A stretch of 64,000 nucleotides of DNA, from assembly GCF_002443255.2 (NCBI RefSeq), contig NW_019211460.1, positions 24,720,882-24,784,881 of the forward strand. Direction: 5' to 3'. Origin of the DNA: Varroa destructor. Lineage: Eukaryota; Arthropoda; Arachnida; Mesostigmata; Varroidae. This document shows positions 1 through 11,626 of the stretch, piece after piece; positions within the stretch are counted from its first letter, which is position 1, and each line of letters opens with the position of its first letter. The notes below the pieces were generated by a model, which saw only the letters and a list, made by a program, of their open reading frames with translations, had not been told where the DNA came from and made no database searches. A program made the translations under genes and the position numbers.

Positions 1-2172
1 GGCAGTAACAATGCTGAGCTATTGAGCATGTGTTGCCGCAATCGTGTGTATTAATCCATTTGATCACGTGGCCTGCTAGCTTCACTAGGAATGTTCGCAT
101 TTTAAGGTTTACTGGCACTAAGTCACAGGCTTCACGTAAGCATGTCAACAATTATATGTGCACACGACATACTATCCCCTCGTTCGCTCTACATAACGAA
201 CCGGGTACCTTACGCTTGCTAAAAACGAATTGCTCTTCTTGGGAGTAGTTTTAAATCTAACTGGTCGTGTCCGGACCAACTAATTGGACTAGAACAGAAA
301 TAAGCGCTAAGTCGGCTGACTATAACCTGAATCATACTCCTGTTTTTCGCAGTCGTGGTCATCGGCACTTCCAAATTTTATGCCCCGCGTTACCATTAAA
401 ATGCAGATCCTCACACTGTTGCTCCTTATAGTCGGCAATCGAACGTTAAACTGGCAGCTATTTCTCTTTGTCTGCTTCTGCAAGATCGCCAGCTGCCATA
501 ATCCCCTAGAATCGTATTACCCAGTAGCGGCTGTAAAGCCAATAAATTGTAACAATATCTCACCGTTGCGCTTTTGACCGCATTATATTGTTCTGCTCAC
601 ACAAACAAATTCCAGCAGCTAAATCAGCGGACTCATCAGCGAGGTGAATAAACATCAACCCCAAATACAAAAACAACGCAGACACAAAAATGCTTGTAAG
701 GAATTTATAATGGCACTGCTGGCAAAGTCAACTAGGTACCTGGAATTCTCTTTTTCAATGGAAACATATCATTTGTCACTCTCTTTCTTTGCCTGCTTTT
801 CAGGCCTATTTCATCGAGTGAGAACCTTTGCCCAGTCAAAAGTGACTGTTGTGCTGGGAAAACAGCCGTGATACCCGCCTTCTGATGTGAATAGAGTTCA
901 GGCATTTTCTCGGGGCAATATTTACCCTACTGGGACGCCTTGACTACCTATAGATCTAAACATCCCATACGAGGTAAGCGTACCGGGGCAGATTTTCCAG
1001 GCTGGAGTCAGGTAGTTTTGAAACCATTGAGCGGCAGGAACACTACTCGAGGAGACTGGGAGTGAAGGCGAACACGACCCTAATTTATACGAAGTGGACA
1101 ATGAACCCCGAGAGACTAAACCAGTACATGTATTTTTAAATACTTAGACCGGGACGACCTGGGGTAGATAAAGGGTAAGCTGACTACGGCTTAAATTAGC
1201 GACCGTAGTCGGACTAAAAATCCTATTGATAAACGCATGTAAATGTGACGCTAGATGTTTATGATCCGTGTGTTACTGACCAATGCCTTCTATCGGGCTA
1301 TACATCGGACGTACGCTATGTCCGATGCAATAGCAACAACAGTAACATTTATATTTTTGAATACTCCTCTAAGGGCGTAAACTGCGTAATATTACTGTTC
1401 TTTATCCTTACAAAATGCAACGGCGTAGAGCTATTACGAATTGTCAGCGGCACAGCTCTCTTTGTCTTCGTTCTTCATGTCTCCGTGGAACGTTTTTATC
1501 GGCAAATCATGGTGATTAAATCCATCACCTACACACGAATACGGCGAGCAGAAGAAACAGAAAAAGTATGCAGGCGTTGTGTGTGTGCCCCGCACGTTAT
1601 CAGGTATGATGAAACGATTTCTACGAAACGAGTTTGTTGTGGAGCAAAATAACACAACTGTCTGCTATTATTAATCAAAATAGAGTCACCTTCTAACTGA
1701 GCGTGTAATTCGCTGCGCAGTTCCCCCATAGGACGGATCTTGATTTCTAATAGACTGGTGATAATATGTCTCGCTTGAGCGACTTGCGAACACCATCACC
1801 TATCTATTACCTTTCATGTAGTAGAGTAATCATATACAGAGGTAAGCGGAAATAAGTAATGCAATTGCACGCATGAGGCGCAAACGGCCAGCTAAGAGTC
1901 CCCGTGTTGTTAATCACACGTTAACCGAGCTCTCAAGCTGACACGTTAACATCAGTACAAAGTTATCGCTCGATTTCATCAAATCAAGGTCCAGCACCAA
2001 CTAACTTCATATCTTGAGTAGCAATCAGATACGCCTAAACCCTTCCACAGATGTTTGCCTTAACTCAGAACAAAAAAAAAACTTGTCACAAAGGACAATT
2101 GAAATCTCGAGAGTGACGCATACAAACACGTACATGTCGCCATTTAGCCAGTTGCATGTTGGCATAATTAAT
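1..2172. other. No gene recognised
   Basis: Frames are short and without family resemblance. The longest, at 1,245-1,652, reads as random sequence. One splice-acceptor-like site (CTTTGCCTGCTTTTCAG, AG at 802-803) and one 8-bp perfect inverted repeat (CATCGGAC 1,303-1,310 and GTCCGATG 1,320-1,327, loop of nine) are the only structures seen. Confidence 0.5.
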
Positions 2173-2214
2173 GTCTCTCTCTCTCTCATATGTATATATA
2201 TATATATATATATA
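2173..2214. repeat. (CT)n then (TA)n microsatellite
   Basis: About seven CT units (2,173-2,187) followed, after a short spacer, by about eleven TA units (2,192-2,214). Confidence 0.95.
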
Positions 2215-5200
2215 TGCCTTTTTAGGCAGCCACGTACGGCGACTTTTCAGCTTCATGAAGGTACACGTTGGTACGCACGCGATGAAAACTGACGTCGTTT
2301 GCGCCCCCAGATACCTTTCTCTTCGTGTCTCGAAAATGCAAATTGACAAGCCAAGCGACGACAACAAAGCAACGCTAGAGCATTATAAAGAAGACATTGC
2401 ACGGATAATCTTCGTTGAAATAATCGCGTGGGACGAAGACTTTTAGCTTGCCTGCCGATGCAGCCAAATCTGTATCTATATAATACTAGTGGTTATGAAG
2501 TGCTTGAGCAACGATAACAGCAGCAGTGGCGTGATGGTAGATGCCATAGCAGATCAGGTTCCCTTACACTTCCAACTGCCGGCTGTTTCGATGGACAGTC
2601 CTCAAGGGCAACATTGAAACCCATTAATTCGAACTTGCACCAAACTCGGGCGTTCCCTTCGAAGACCGCGATCAGCTTTTCCCGCTGCCTCCGTCTATAT
2701 TGAAAATTGAATGCCCACTTCTATAGACATCACTCACTAAATTTACCGCGTTCGCCACAAGACGCTTGCCACTCATGACACCGGCGCCCGCGCGGGGCCG
2801 AGAAAAGTTCAGCTGAACTCAGTTGATGAACGCATCCTCATCGTCAATTGATTGACCAGCAGGCTGGCAGCATATGGACTAGGTAAAGGAGATCGATACG
2901 ACACGATGGAGAACGAGCGCACTGGGACAAACGTGATGGATACGAAGAGACAAAAAGAGTAGAGATCGCTGGTGGCTGGAAGCGGCGACAGATTCCACTG
3001 CTTCCCGGATCGCCGTATCCCTAACCACGGTTCAAAATTTACCAAAGAACAGCTTCGTCGCAACAGTAGCAGCAGCAGCTGATAATAGTGACTTTAATTA
3101 GTGTGGTAGCGTCCTGCGCTTATGTGCGTTCGTACTTATTTATCGAGAGGACGCTGAGTTGTGCATACTTATCCAGAAAAGGTAGCGCACGCGAGTCGAA
3201 CGAGCATGAGAGTAATACGTATGACGAGGACCAGCTTGCTGTTTCTGTTCAACGATCTGCCCTGCCAAGTTACCAGGCAGCCGACAGACGTCAGACGTGT
3301 GGATAACTGGCGGAACGTACATCAGCAGATTAGTTCAAACTATACTTGCCCAATGGCCGATAACGGCAAAAATGCTCGATCGGTTGAGCTGAAGCAAATA
3401 TGGAACGATGTGCCAACTGCTCAGATATTCTCTCAGTGCTTGCGTCTCTATACAAATCAAAGGGACATCTCGCAATACTCTGATTAGTATTACACCGTTA
3501 AACGTGTAGCCAGCAAAAATTGCTGACACATCCACAAGCTAGTACGGTCCAAGAACGGGAAAAGAATAAGCGAAAATCTTCTGAATCCTGAGAGAGCTCG
3601 TCGCACAAGGCGACTATGCCCGCCTTTGTTTTACTATAAGTTTTATGCATAACGCTAGCTTACTCACAAACGACGATAGCCAGCCAAATGTCAATTTACG
3701 ACAGCAAACGAAACAGTAGAGCAATATTGCAATGACATAAGATACAAAAATACTTGTCTTAATGGGCAGCAGTAGTCTTCGGATATACCCGCACATATTG
3801 GTATGTACGTGGTCCCATATAGTATAGCAGCCATACAAAACAGCTCCCAACCTGCAAAAGCGGCACTGTTGTCGCCAATGTTATTTTTGTACTTTTTCCG
3901 TATATGACAAGATTTTACATTTCGCTTCGGTTGATTGTATCGGCATAAAGAGTTGGCGCCACAAACGCGCCCACGCCCACAAAGACACCCAGGCGGATGC
4001 ATGCACAGAAATGGGGCAAGCAAGGCGTGAGAGTTGGTCACGTATAATATGAAGACAGGTAGCTTGATGTTCTGCTTACGAGAACAGCGGCCACTTTCCA
4101 CTACGTGTTGGTAATGCCAAGATCGGCAGCCTGTTGTCGCCGCTGTTACTTTAAACAAGGCCGCAATCGACATCGTGCCACAAACATTGCAACACGCCAT
4201 TTATGTAGCTATCGGTTTCATCAGCCGCGTTTCCGTAGTAGTTATCGTTGTTGCTGCTGCTATTGCCGGCGTTATGGCGCTCCCCAATTGGACAACGTCA
4301 AGCATCTCGTCTGATAGAGTCATCATGTAGTTTCATATCTTTCACCTTACGCTTTTTTAGGGCAAGTAGAACGATTATTTTCGCTGTATCATCGTCGGCA
4401 TCATCATGAGTATCATCGCCGTCACAGCCTTTTCTCTTTACCAGCCTTCACTTGAGCTGAATTCGTTTCATTTGCCTGATTCTCACACCACCTTATGTCG
4501 TTTGAAATGCCCATAACGACGACGACGACGACGACAGCGGCACCGCGTCGGTTACGACGCTCGACGTCTGTGCCGAGCAATGTATTGTATGATAGAATGT
4601 GAGATGAAGACGCAAAAAAGGCCTGACTAGCTGCCTGCTTGGCTGAGAAGATCTCCTTTTCTAAAAGCGTAATTTTCATATAGAGATGACCTAACAAAAA
4701 AGTGAGGGAAGTGATCCGGACGTTGGACGGTCGGATAAAACTGTCGGCGATCCTTTGCTCGATGCTTCTTTCTCTCTCTCGCTCTCTCTCGGCTTCATGT
4801 TCGGTCTTGCATTCTTCTGAACGGAAGCGGCTTCGAATAGAGAGTAAAAATGTATCTAAATGTCGACTTGATCCTTCTCTCGACGAGTAATAAAACTGTC
4901 AGCGTTTATCTCGCACCTAGCATGATCTATTGCGCATCATGTTCCTTGCTCAAGCTAGAAACCTATTATAGAGGATTCTAAAATAACTTGCATTCTACGC
5001 CCCCTATAGGACAGTATAGGCGTCCCTGTCCAGAAAAGGCAACATAAGATTTTGATTTTGCGTAGAATAATGCATTCTATATGTGTGTAAGTTAGTTCTG
5101 ATAAGCTTGCGTCGCATCAGATAGCAGCCTGTCTAGAATCGGCCCTGCCGGTTAACAGAGGACTAAACTTGCGCAGGCCTAAACGCCTCCTCTACGTACG

Positions 5201-6599
5201 ACAGATGCTCGCATACAAAGCTGACGCTCTGGTCGGTGATACTACTTTGCGTTGGTTCCAAGTTCTATGACACAGCGTAGGACAAGTACTAACCACCCGT
5301 TGTATCATACAGTCAATAATAGACTATACGTTAACTTGAACGTGCTCGATGCCCAGGGCGGGCTGACGAACAAAATGAAAAGACCCGAGCTGTAAAACGG
5401 TATGTATGAAAACAAATGCATATGGTACATATCTGCATACGTGCAGATTCTATCTATTCATACAATTTCCATGTCATCTTCGTTCCTCAGTAGTCTGCGG
5501 TCGGACCTGTGAATGTCCTCGTTTACCAGTACCATCGCCCCGCACCGGTGCCTGCCAAATCAAATTTTTTAGTGAATGTCATCAATAAGACACGAGAAAA
5601 GCCCACATAGCTCACGTTTTCAGTTAGCTAGGAGAGCATTGTTATTAGATTCGTCTGGCTTTTCTCCAACAAGCGGTGTGGCAATAATATGCCGCCATGG
5701 TAAGCATTTGCTAGCGCTTAAATTTGAACTAGCGATGGTTTATGTTTATGGCCACCATGGCAAAGTACTCAAAAAAATGCGTTTAACCCATCTATGCCAC
5801 GTCGCCACCACCTAGCAAAGTTTGGCGTAGTCCTATCAACGCGTAGTTGCGGATGAACTGCACTTCGGTAATAAAATTCTGCATCAGGCGTACAAGTAAA
5901 AACAAATACGCTATATAAATTCACTGTGTATTTCAGCCGACGATGAGCCGTACGCCGAAGGAAAATACGTTTTGGTAGATGAGCGACAATTGTCGGATTA
6001 TGGGTGCAAGATGACCTACACGATAGTGGCTCGACGTCTGGTACTCTTTCAATGTTTTTAAAGGGTAGACTTCTTGTCTGTCTCAATCGTTTTTCATACA
6101 GCAAAACATAGGAACCCTTATGGCCGTCCGATACGTTCGAAACGAACGTTTGTTCATTGAGTAGCTTGAGGACCATTTACGTTGACGCCCCGTTCGAATT
6201 GAGTGACTGATAGAAGATAGCCACATGTCGAGCTGTACTACGGTTGGCTAATACCCATTGGCGTTAGACGTCGACAACAGCGCAACAGATCGTGCCAGCA
6301 ACAACAACTACCTCATTTGATAGCTGGACCTCTAAAATTAACCTATGTACCGCGTCGTTATACTGAACATATAACTATAATGATCTTTGACAGTATTAAT
6401 AATTACCGACGTTACTATGAAGCGAATCAGAAGACGATAACAACGCAGGTGACTCTCATTCACGCTGAGAATCATTACCGCTATCAGCGGCACAATCGCT
6501 GGCCGACTGTACCGTCGTATGTTAATACTGAAAATATGATTATTATCATCACTCCACAGCCGCCAGACCGGCATAAATGATAGCCATCTGTTGCGTCTC
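2215..6599. other. No gene recognised
   Basis: Mixed-composition DNA. It holds a short (ACG)n tract at 4,516-4,535 and a CT-rich tract at 4,766-4,790. Frames such as 3,161-3,487 (+) and 3,691-4,200 (-) are open but match nothing I know, and the longer one is cysteine-rich in the manner of chance frames. Confidence 0.5.
4516..4535. repeat. (ACG)n microsatellite
   Basis: About six and a half ACG units. The complementary CGT units give a run of Val in a minus-strand frame, which explains why that frame stays open. Confidence 0.9.
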
Positions 6600-7330
6600 C
6601 CTCCAGAGGATTCGCTATGGCTGCTATCGCGGTCGGCATCATCGCCGATGAGGACAACGGCGACGACGATGATGATGTGCCTGCGAGCTACGAGTTGGCG
6701 CTGTCATAGCCGACGATGACAACTGGCCTATGACCACGGCAAGTAAAATGGCATCCAACGAGTGTAATGGCCAGCAACCTATGGGCAAATACATGCAAGG
6801 ACAGAAAATAAGACCGTTCCTCGATAGACGACCCACTTGTGTGAAGGAACCAGTGCTGAGTCCGGCATGATCGAGCAACGACGTGAGCTAACAACGTGCG
6901 CTGCAGTGCCGACTTTGCAAGAGTGCTGCTGCTGTGCCAATGTTCTTCGTCGCTTGCTTCACTCTGTTTTTCGTCCGCTGCCTCTCCACCGCGGCCGTCG
7001 CCTTCGCCGTGCCGTCCGTGTAGCTGAACTCGCTCCGGCACTCCGGCCTGCGGCCGAGTCACCCGGCTAATTGTCGGCTTCGGTGGCCGCGGCGGGAGCA
7101 GCGGCGCTGTGGCAACTCTGCGCTGTCAACCGGTCGTTCATCATTTTTGTTTGGCCAAGTCGAACCAATGCGCAAAAGCGTTCACCTGCTATGTGTTGGC
7201 TTGAAACGCTAACAAGTGAGGCAGCGACGGACGGCCCAACGAGGAACGTTCGCCTGTTCAGCTGAGCCATTGGCGAGCTGAGACGCTGCTGGTACGGCCG
7301 CCCGAGCAGCATACGCACTAAGCGTGTGAG
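6600..7330. other. GC- and CpG-rich block, no gene recognised
   Basis: This block is clearly GC-richer than its neighbours and dense in CG dinucleotides, especially at 6,960-7,090. Open frames exist on both strands at once (for example 6,688-7,062 and 7,067-7,426 minus, 6,837-7,070 plus), as expected where high GC removes stops. It could be a promoter or 5' exon region of a gene lying mainly outside the window, but no core promoter motif or conserved peptide supports that. Confidence 0.4.
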
Positions 7331-10300
7331 CGTTCGTCGAAACGAAAAAAGCATATATTTGAAGAGGATGTTATGTTTTTTGTTTCCTACAGCCAGATAA
7401 ACAAACATGGCGCATAGACTGACCAACAGACAGGCGGATATCGTTCATACTCAGAGATGCAAGACTAGACAAAATGACACAAATACATTTTTCTTCCTTC
7501 CATGACTAACTCGTACAGGCAGGCACGCGGCATACACACGCCCCCAGTTCATGTTCTTCTCGAGTCTGCGCATATTTTTATGATGCCGTTCGCGTTTCGA
7601 GGCGCACACACAGCGCCGATGGCGTTCGTGGCGACCTTACGCTGTGAAGCTGCCAGCTAACATACTTTCTACTGCTGATTACAGTGCAGATGCACGAATG
7701 AGTGCCGTCGATAGCAATAAGGAGCCAAACTACCGACGACGAGTAAAAATTCTAAGGAAGAGGATAGCTACGCTCATCTCAGTTTAGATGCTTCTATCCT
7801 GATAGTCTTCACAGCACTCAATGGTCACTCTGTCGGTCGGCCACCCGCTAACCCAGCGTAAATGTCAACGCTACCGTTCTGTTGCCGCTGTTAATGATAG
7901 ATTGCTTGAGAATTCGTTACAACAAGTGGTTGTATGCTATCGTTTCCGTAGGCCCCGTGGAACGTCTGGCCGAATGGCGGCAACGACAACTGTTTAGCAA
8001 CAACTGCCTAATTGCGGATTGCAGCTGCAAATATGGTACCACATAATGAACTGTATGACCACATATGACGTGCGGCTCCACGTCTTCTTACACAGTACAC
8101 GTTGCAATAACAGCTGGCGGGAGTCAGACAGAGCTTTGTCGCTGGTCGCTCCTAGACGCAAAAAGCGGAAACGGGAAAAAATAGCACGAGAAACTGAAGC
8201 AGTACCTTTAGTCTATCTAGCCAAACGAATATTTTCGCGTCGTTCGGCCCTTTGTACTGTCCACGTACGTGATAGCTAAGGAATATGTCTACTAAATGCG
8301 GCAAAACACCTGTATGATTCGTTTTCGAGCAGCAGTAGTATCAGCAATGTCGTTCGCTTGTCACCAATTGCAAAGGAGCTTGGTACTTCGGAACTGACTG
8401 GCCAGCTGGGTAACCCGTGCCAATTTTACCACTGCTGAGCAGTGGTGGCAGCAGCAGCAGCAAAGGCTGCGATTGCAATGGAGCATAATTAAGAGCCGTC
8501 TTAGTTGTCGTCCATATTCAGAGAGCGATGGTGTGATACCGATTCGATAGCGGCGTCGGCTGGGGCCGCCGCCGGTACGCTTAGCGTTGCTAGCGCAGCC
8601 AACACTGCCTCCTACCGCTGGAACCATCACCTACTCCGGCTAGCAATGACGAACAGGAGGTGACCTATCGATGGGAACGAATGAACGGGAAAAACGAAGA
8701 GGTGGTCGAGGGTGAATGCTGGCCGTGAAAGCCATGGCGGGCGGGCGGACATCCCACTCGTCGATAACAACAGGTAACAGAAAGCACATAAACCAGGCTG
8801 GACAAACGGAATCGACTCAACACATAAAAGCAATACACTTTTTCATTGTCCACTATGAATGGACGCAACATTGCTGTGCTGCCTACTGGCGAGAGAACTG
8901 AGGGGCTTTTAGGCTCGCAGGGACGAAGCTGAGCGATCTAACGCACTGAATTGCTTTTCTCAGTCAGGCCCTGCTGTCTTCTTGACAACTGTTCCGATAT
9001 CGAGAAAAGGCCACACTGCATAGGTGAAAAGTGACGCGAACCCAACAAATAAATTAGTTGCTTGATTTCGCAGTGCCGTCACACATTTAGTCCTCTATAT
9101 ACCCAAGCTGGCGTAACACTTAAAGGAGATTCAGAGGCCTCTGCGGTTACAGTTTTGGTCAAGGCCTGTCAGTCAATAGCCAGTGAAGACGCTAAGCAAT
9201 GCCAAACGAGTCTACCGGTGTGAAAGTATATCGTATGAAGTATGAGTTTATCAAAAGATGGTTAACTGCGTTCTTTTTTCTTTTTTATTGTTCTAGCGAG
9301 TGTTATAGATTCTCTAATGCACCATTGTGACTGGAGGCCTTTGCACTCAGAGCAAGCATTATAGTTCTAGACAAACTAAGTACACAGTTTCAATAGATAC
9401 TTCCTGCAAATAGCCGTTAGCACCATTAGCACACGAGTCGCGTGACATAGCGATAGCCTGAAAAAAATTCGCAGGCTTCCGTTACGTACGTCACCGGCCG
9501 CTTGTTTTATGTCGATTTCTGCCCTTAATTAACTGAAGCTGTTTACAGAGGCCACGATTGTGCGCGTCTGGTGTTTCTTCAGTCCACGTCATCAGTACGA
9601 GACAAAAATAACAAGATGCCCTTTTTTTTTTGTAAGAGCTGTACTGTATAGTCTCTAGTGTGGTAGGTCGTTGACCGGTTCTTCGTCTGTTGTCGATATT
9701 CGCTTTATAGCCCGGTTTATCTGCTGTTGGGACGCGTATCTTGTTGTCTCTGCTCGTCCTGGCATTTCTTTGATCCTCTTCCTCGTTTGCATCCTCTGAA
9801 TCTCTTAGCTTTTTATCGCTAGCCTCGTTTCCGGTTTAGCCCAGTATAGCAGCAGTAGAAGCAGGAATGAGGGGAACGAGAGGAGGAGCGGAGTGGGGGG
9901 CTACAAGCAAGTGTATACATACAGCTCATGCGATCCAAACAGGTGGTTGCAGCAGACCTAGCAGCAACAGTATCGTTGTGGCGATGCACACAGCAGCAAC
10001 ATCAACAGACAGGATGTATGGTAAGTAAAACGTACTTGTTGTTTGTTTATCCCCCTTACTGGCTGCCAGATCTTCGGTAATCTTTGCTCCACGTTTTTCT
10101 CTCCGCGCTCCTTCATTTTTTCATTAGCTTGCTCTTTGCTTTTCAGGACTGGTGGATATATGTTTTCTCTGAGGATGGACGTTTTTCTGAGTGACGGTTC
10201 GTACGTAGCTACGTTCCTGCTAATATGTAGTGTACCTAGACCTTGTCAGTTCACATGGCAGTATGAAGCGGTCAGTAAACAGTAGGCGTCTAATGTGAAC

Positions 10301-11540
10301 GCAGATTTGTGCGTTTACTACTAGCGTCACCAGCCTTCTGTCGTTTCCCCGTCTAGATCATTTCTTTCCTGCCGTCGCACTCGGCAGTCATTTGGAGAGG
10401 CTGAAGACAGCCGGAGGAGTCAGAATCGTGAACGGACAACAGCTTCCGAGGCAATGACAGATACCGACGAAGGTAACAGTGCCAAAGGACTTGAGGGCAT
10501 TCGTATTCGCAGTAATGAACTCGCATAGGATTCGTCTGTCGCTCAAAGGACCAGGTAGCATGGCTGGTGAAACTGGCAAATGCAGCGTAAGCAGGAGAGG
10601 AAGCAGATAGGACAGCATCAGCAAATATAGCTGATAGCGGCAGAAGACTGCTGGAGAGTTAGGTGGCGTGTTATGTGTCGTCTACTTCTACGTTCATTCG
10701 AATGGAAAAACGGCGATGGCAAAGCCAGCCGTCGGTGGCATCGTCAACAGCAGAAACAACAGCAGCAGTAGGGTCAGACCCACTGCTATGATCACTGCAA
10801 TGGCCACGGCTGCTACAACTACTGCTGCTGCTACTGCTTCTGCACCTATCAATGCAGCGTGAGCTTCATGAACCCAGCTGCAGACCTCCATCTGCCCTTG
10901 TGCTCTTTCTTTCTGTCGGTATCTTCCGGTATGCGTTTGTGCGGTGTGAAGAATACGGGAGCGAACGGCTGATAGGAACGGTTGCGCGTCAAGAGAGGCG
11001 GAGAGGGGCAAGGCTCGCAGCATTACGAGTCACCAAGAATGAATTCGCCCACTATTGCAATCCCCTCAACAAGCCAAGGTTATCGGATGACGCAGTCGGT
11101 TAGCCAGTTAGTCAGCAATGTAGCTGCAATGACGTTGGCGACGCTGTTGGCAGCCCACCACTCTGCTGGCCCCAGTGTCTCTACCATGACTGCCCCGCTC
11201 AATACTATACAATGTACGATGTTTCAAATGTATAATTGGCAACCGGCTGCTAGACGTATGAGCAAAAAATGTCATGGCTGCTACCTTTCGACCCATTGCA
11301 ACAGCCTACACACGCCGAACCTACTCAGACAAACAACAGCGATAACCGGCTGGCTGGTTGACGGAAGTCCGGCCGGCGAAGACCACCAGTCATCAACTGC
11401 GATGCAGTAGAAAGCAGGTTGTATTTTTTTTTGTCTACCTCGCACTATGTACGAGAGTTAGTTTCACTAAATATTTCGAATTTTACATCCGGTATCGCCA
11501 TTAGGCATCCCACTGTGGACTGGCCCCCGGCGCGAAGCAA
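7331..11540. other. No gene recognised
   Basis: Contains the 19-base palindrome at 8,428-8,446 and a good splice-acceptor-like tract (GCTTGCTCTTTGCTTTTCAG, AG at 10,145-10,146) followed by 45 open codons to 10,285. Without a partner exon that cannot be called a gene. The stretch 8,900-9,840 holds no open frame of note. Confidence 0.45.
8428..8446. repeat. 19-base perfect palindrome around TGCTGAGCA
   Basis: ACCACTGCTGAGCAGTGGT is a nine-base inverted repeat around one G. It shares its central nine bases with the palindrome at 41,848-41,866. Confidence 0.8.
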
Positions 11541-11626
11541 AGCTTGTCGATGCTAGGATTCGAACCCAGATTACCATGTGTTACTCGCTGTACTGGCGTT
11601 AGCTAATCGCGTGCTCCAAGTAACAG
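11541..11626 (-). repeat. tRNA-like element (tRNA-derived SINE head or tRNA pseudogene)
   Basis: Read on the minus strand, this stretch carries a perfect polymerase III B box, GGTTCGAATCC (plus-strand 11,555-11,565). It sits in a proper T-arm: the five-base stem CTGGG/CCTAG closes with one G-T wobble around a TTCGAAT loop. About 40 bases upstream, TGGAGCACGCGATTAGCTAACGC resembles an A box plus D-arm (TGGCGCA...GGTTAGC type). The outer seven-base segments do not pair into an acceptor stem and no clean anticodon arm forms, so this is not a functional tRNA gene. The A-box/B-box arrangement without cloverleaf closure is typical of tRNA-derived SINEs. No second copy was seen in the window, and the tail and target-site duplication were not identified. 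Confidence 0.5.

Noticed and set aside
3691..4200. 169-codon minus-strand frame
   Set aside because: Cysteine-rich, low-charge translation without domain pattern, with other frames open over the same DNA.
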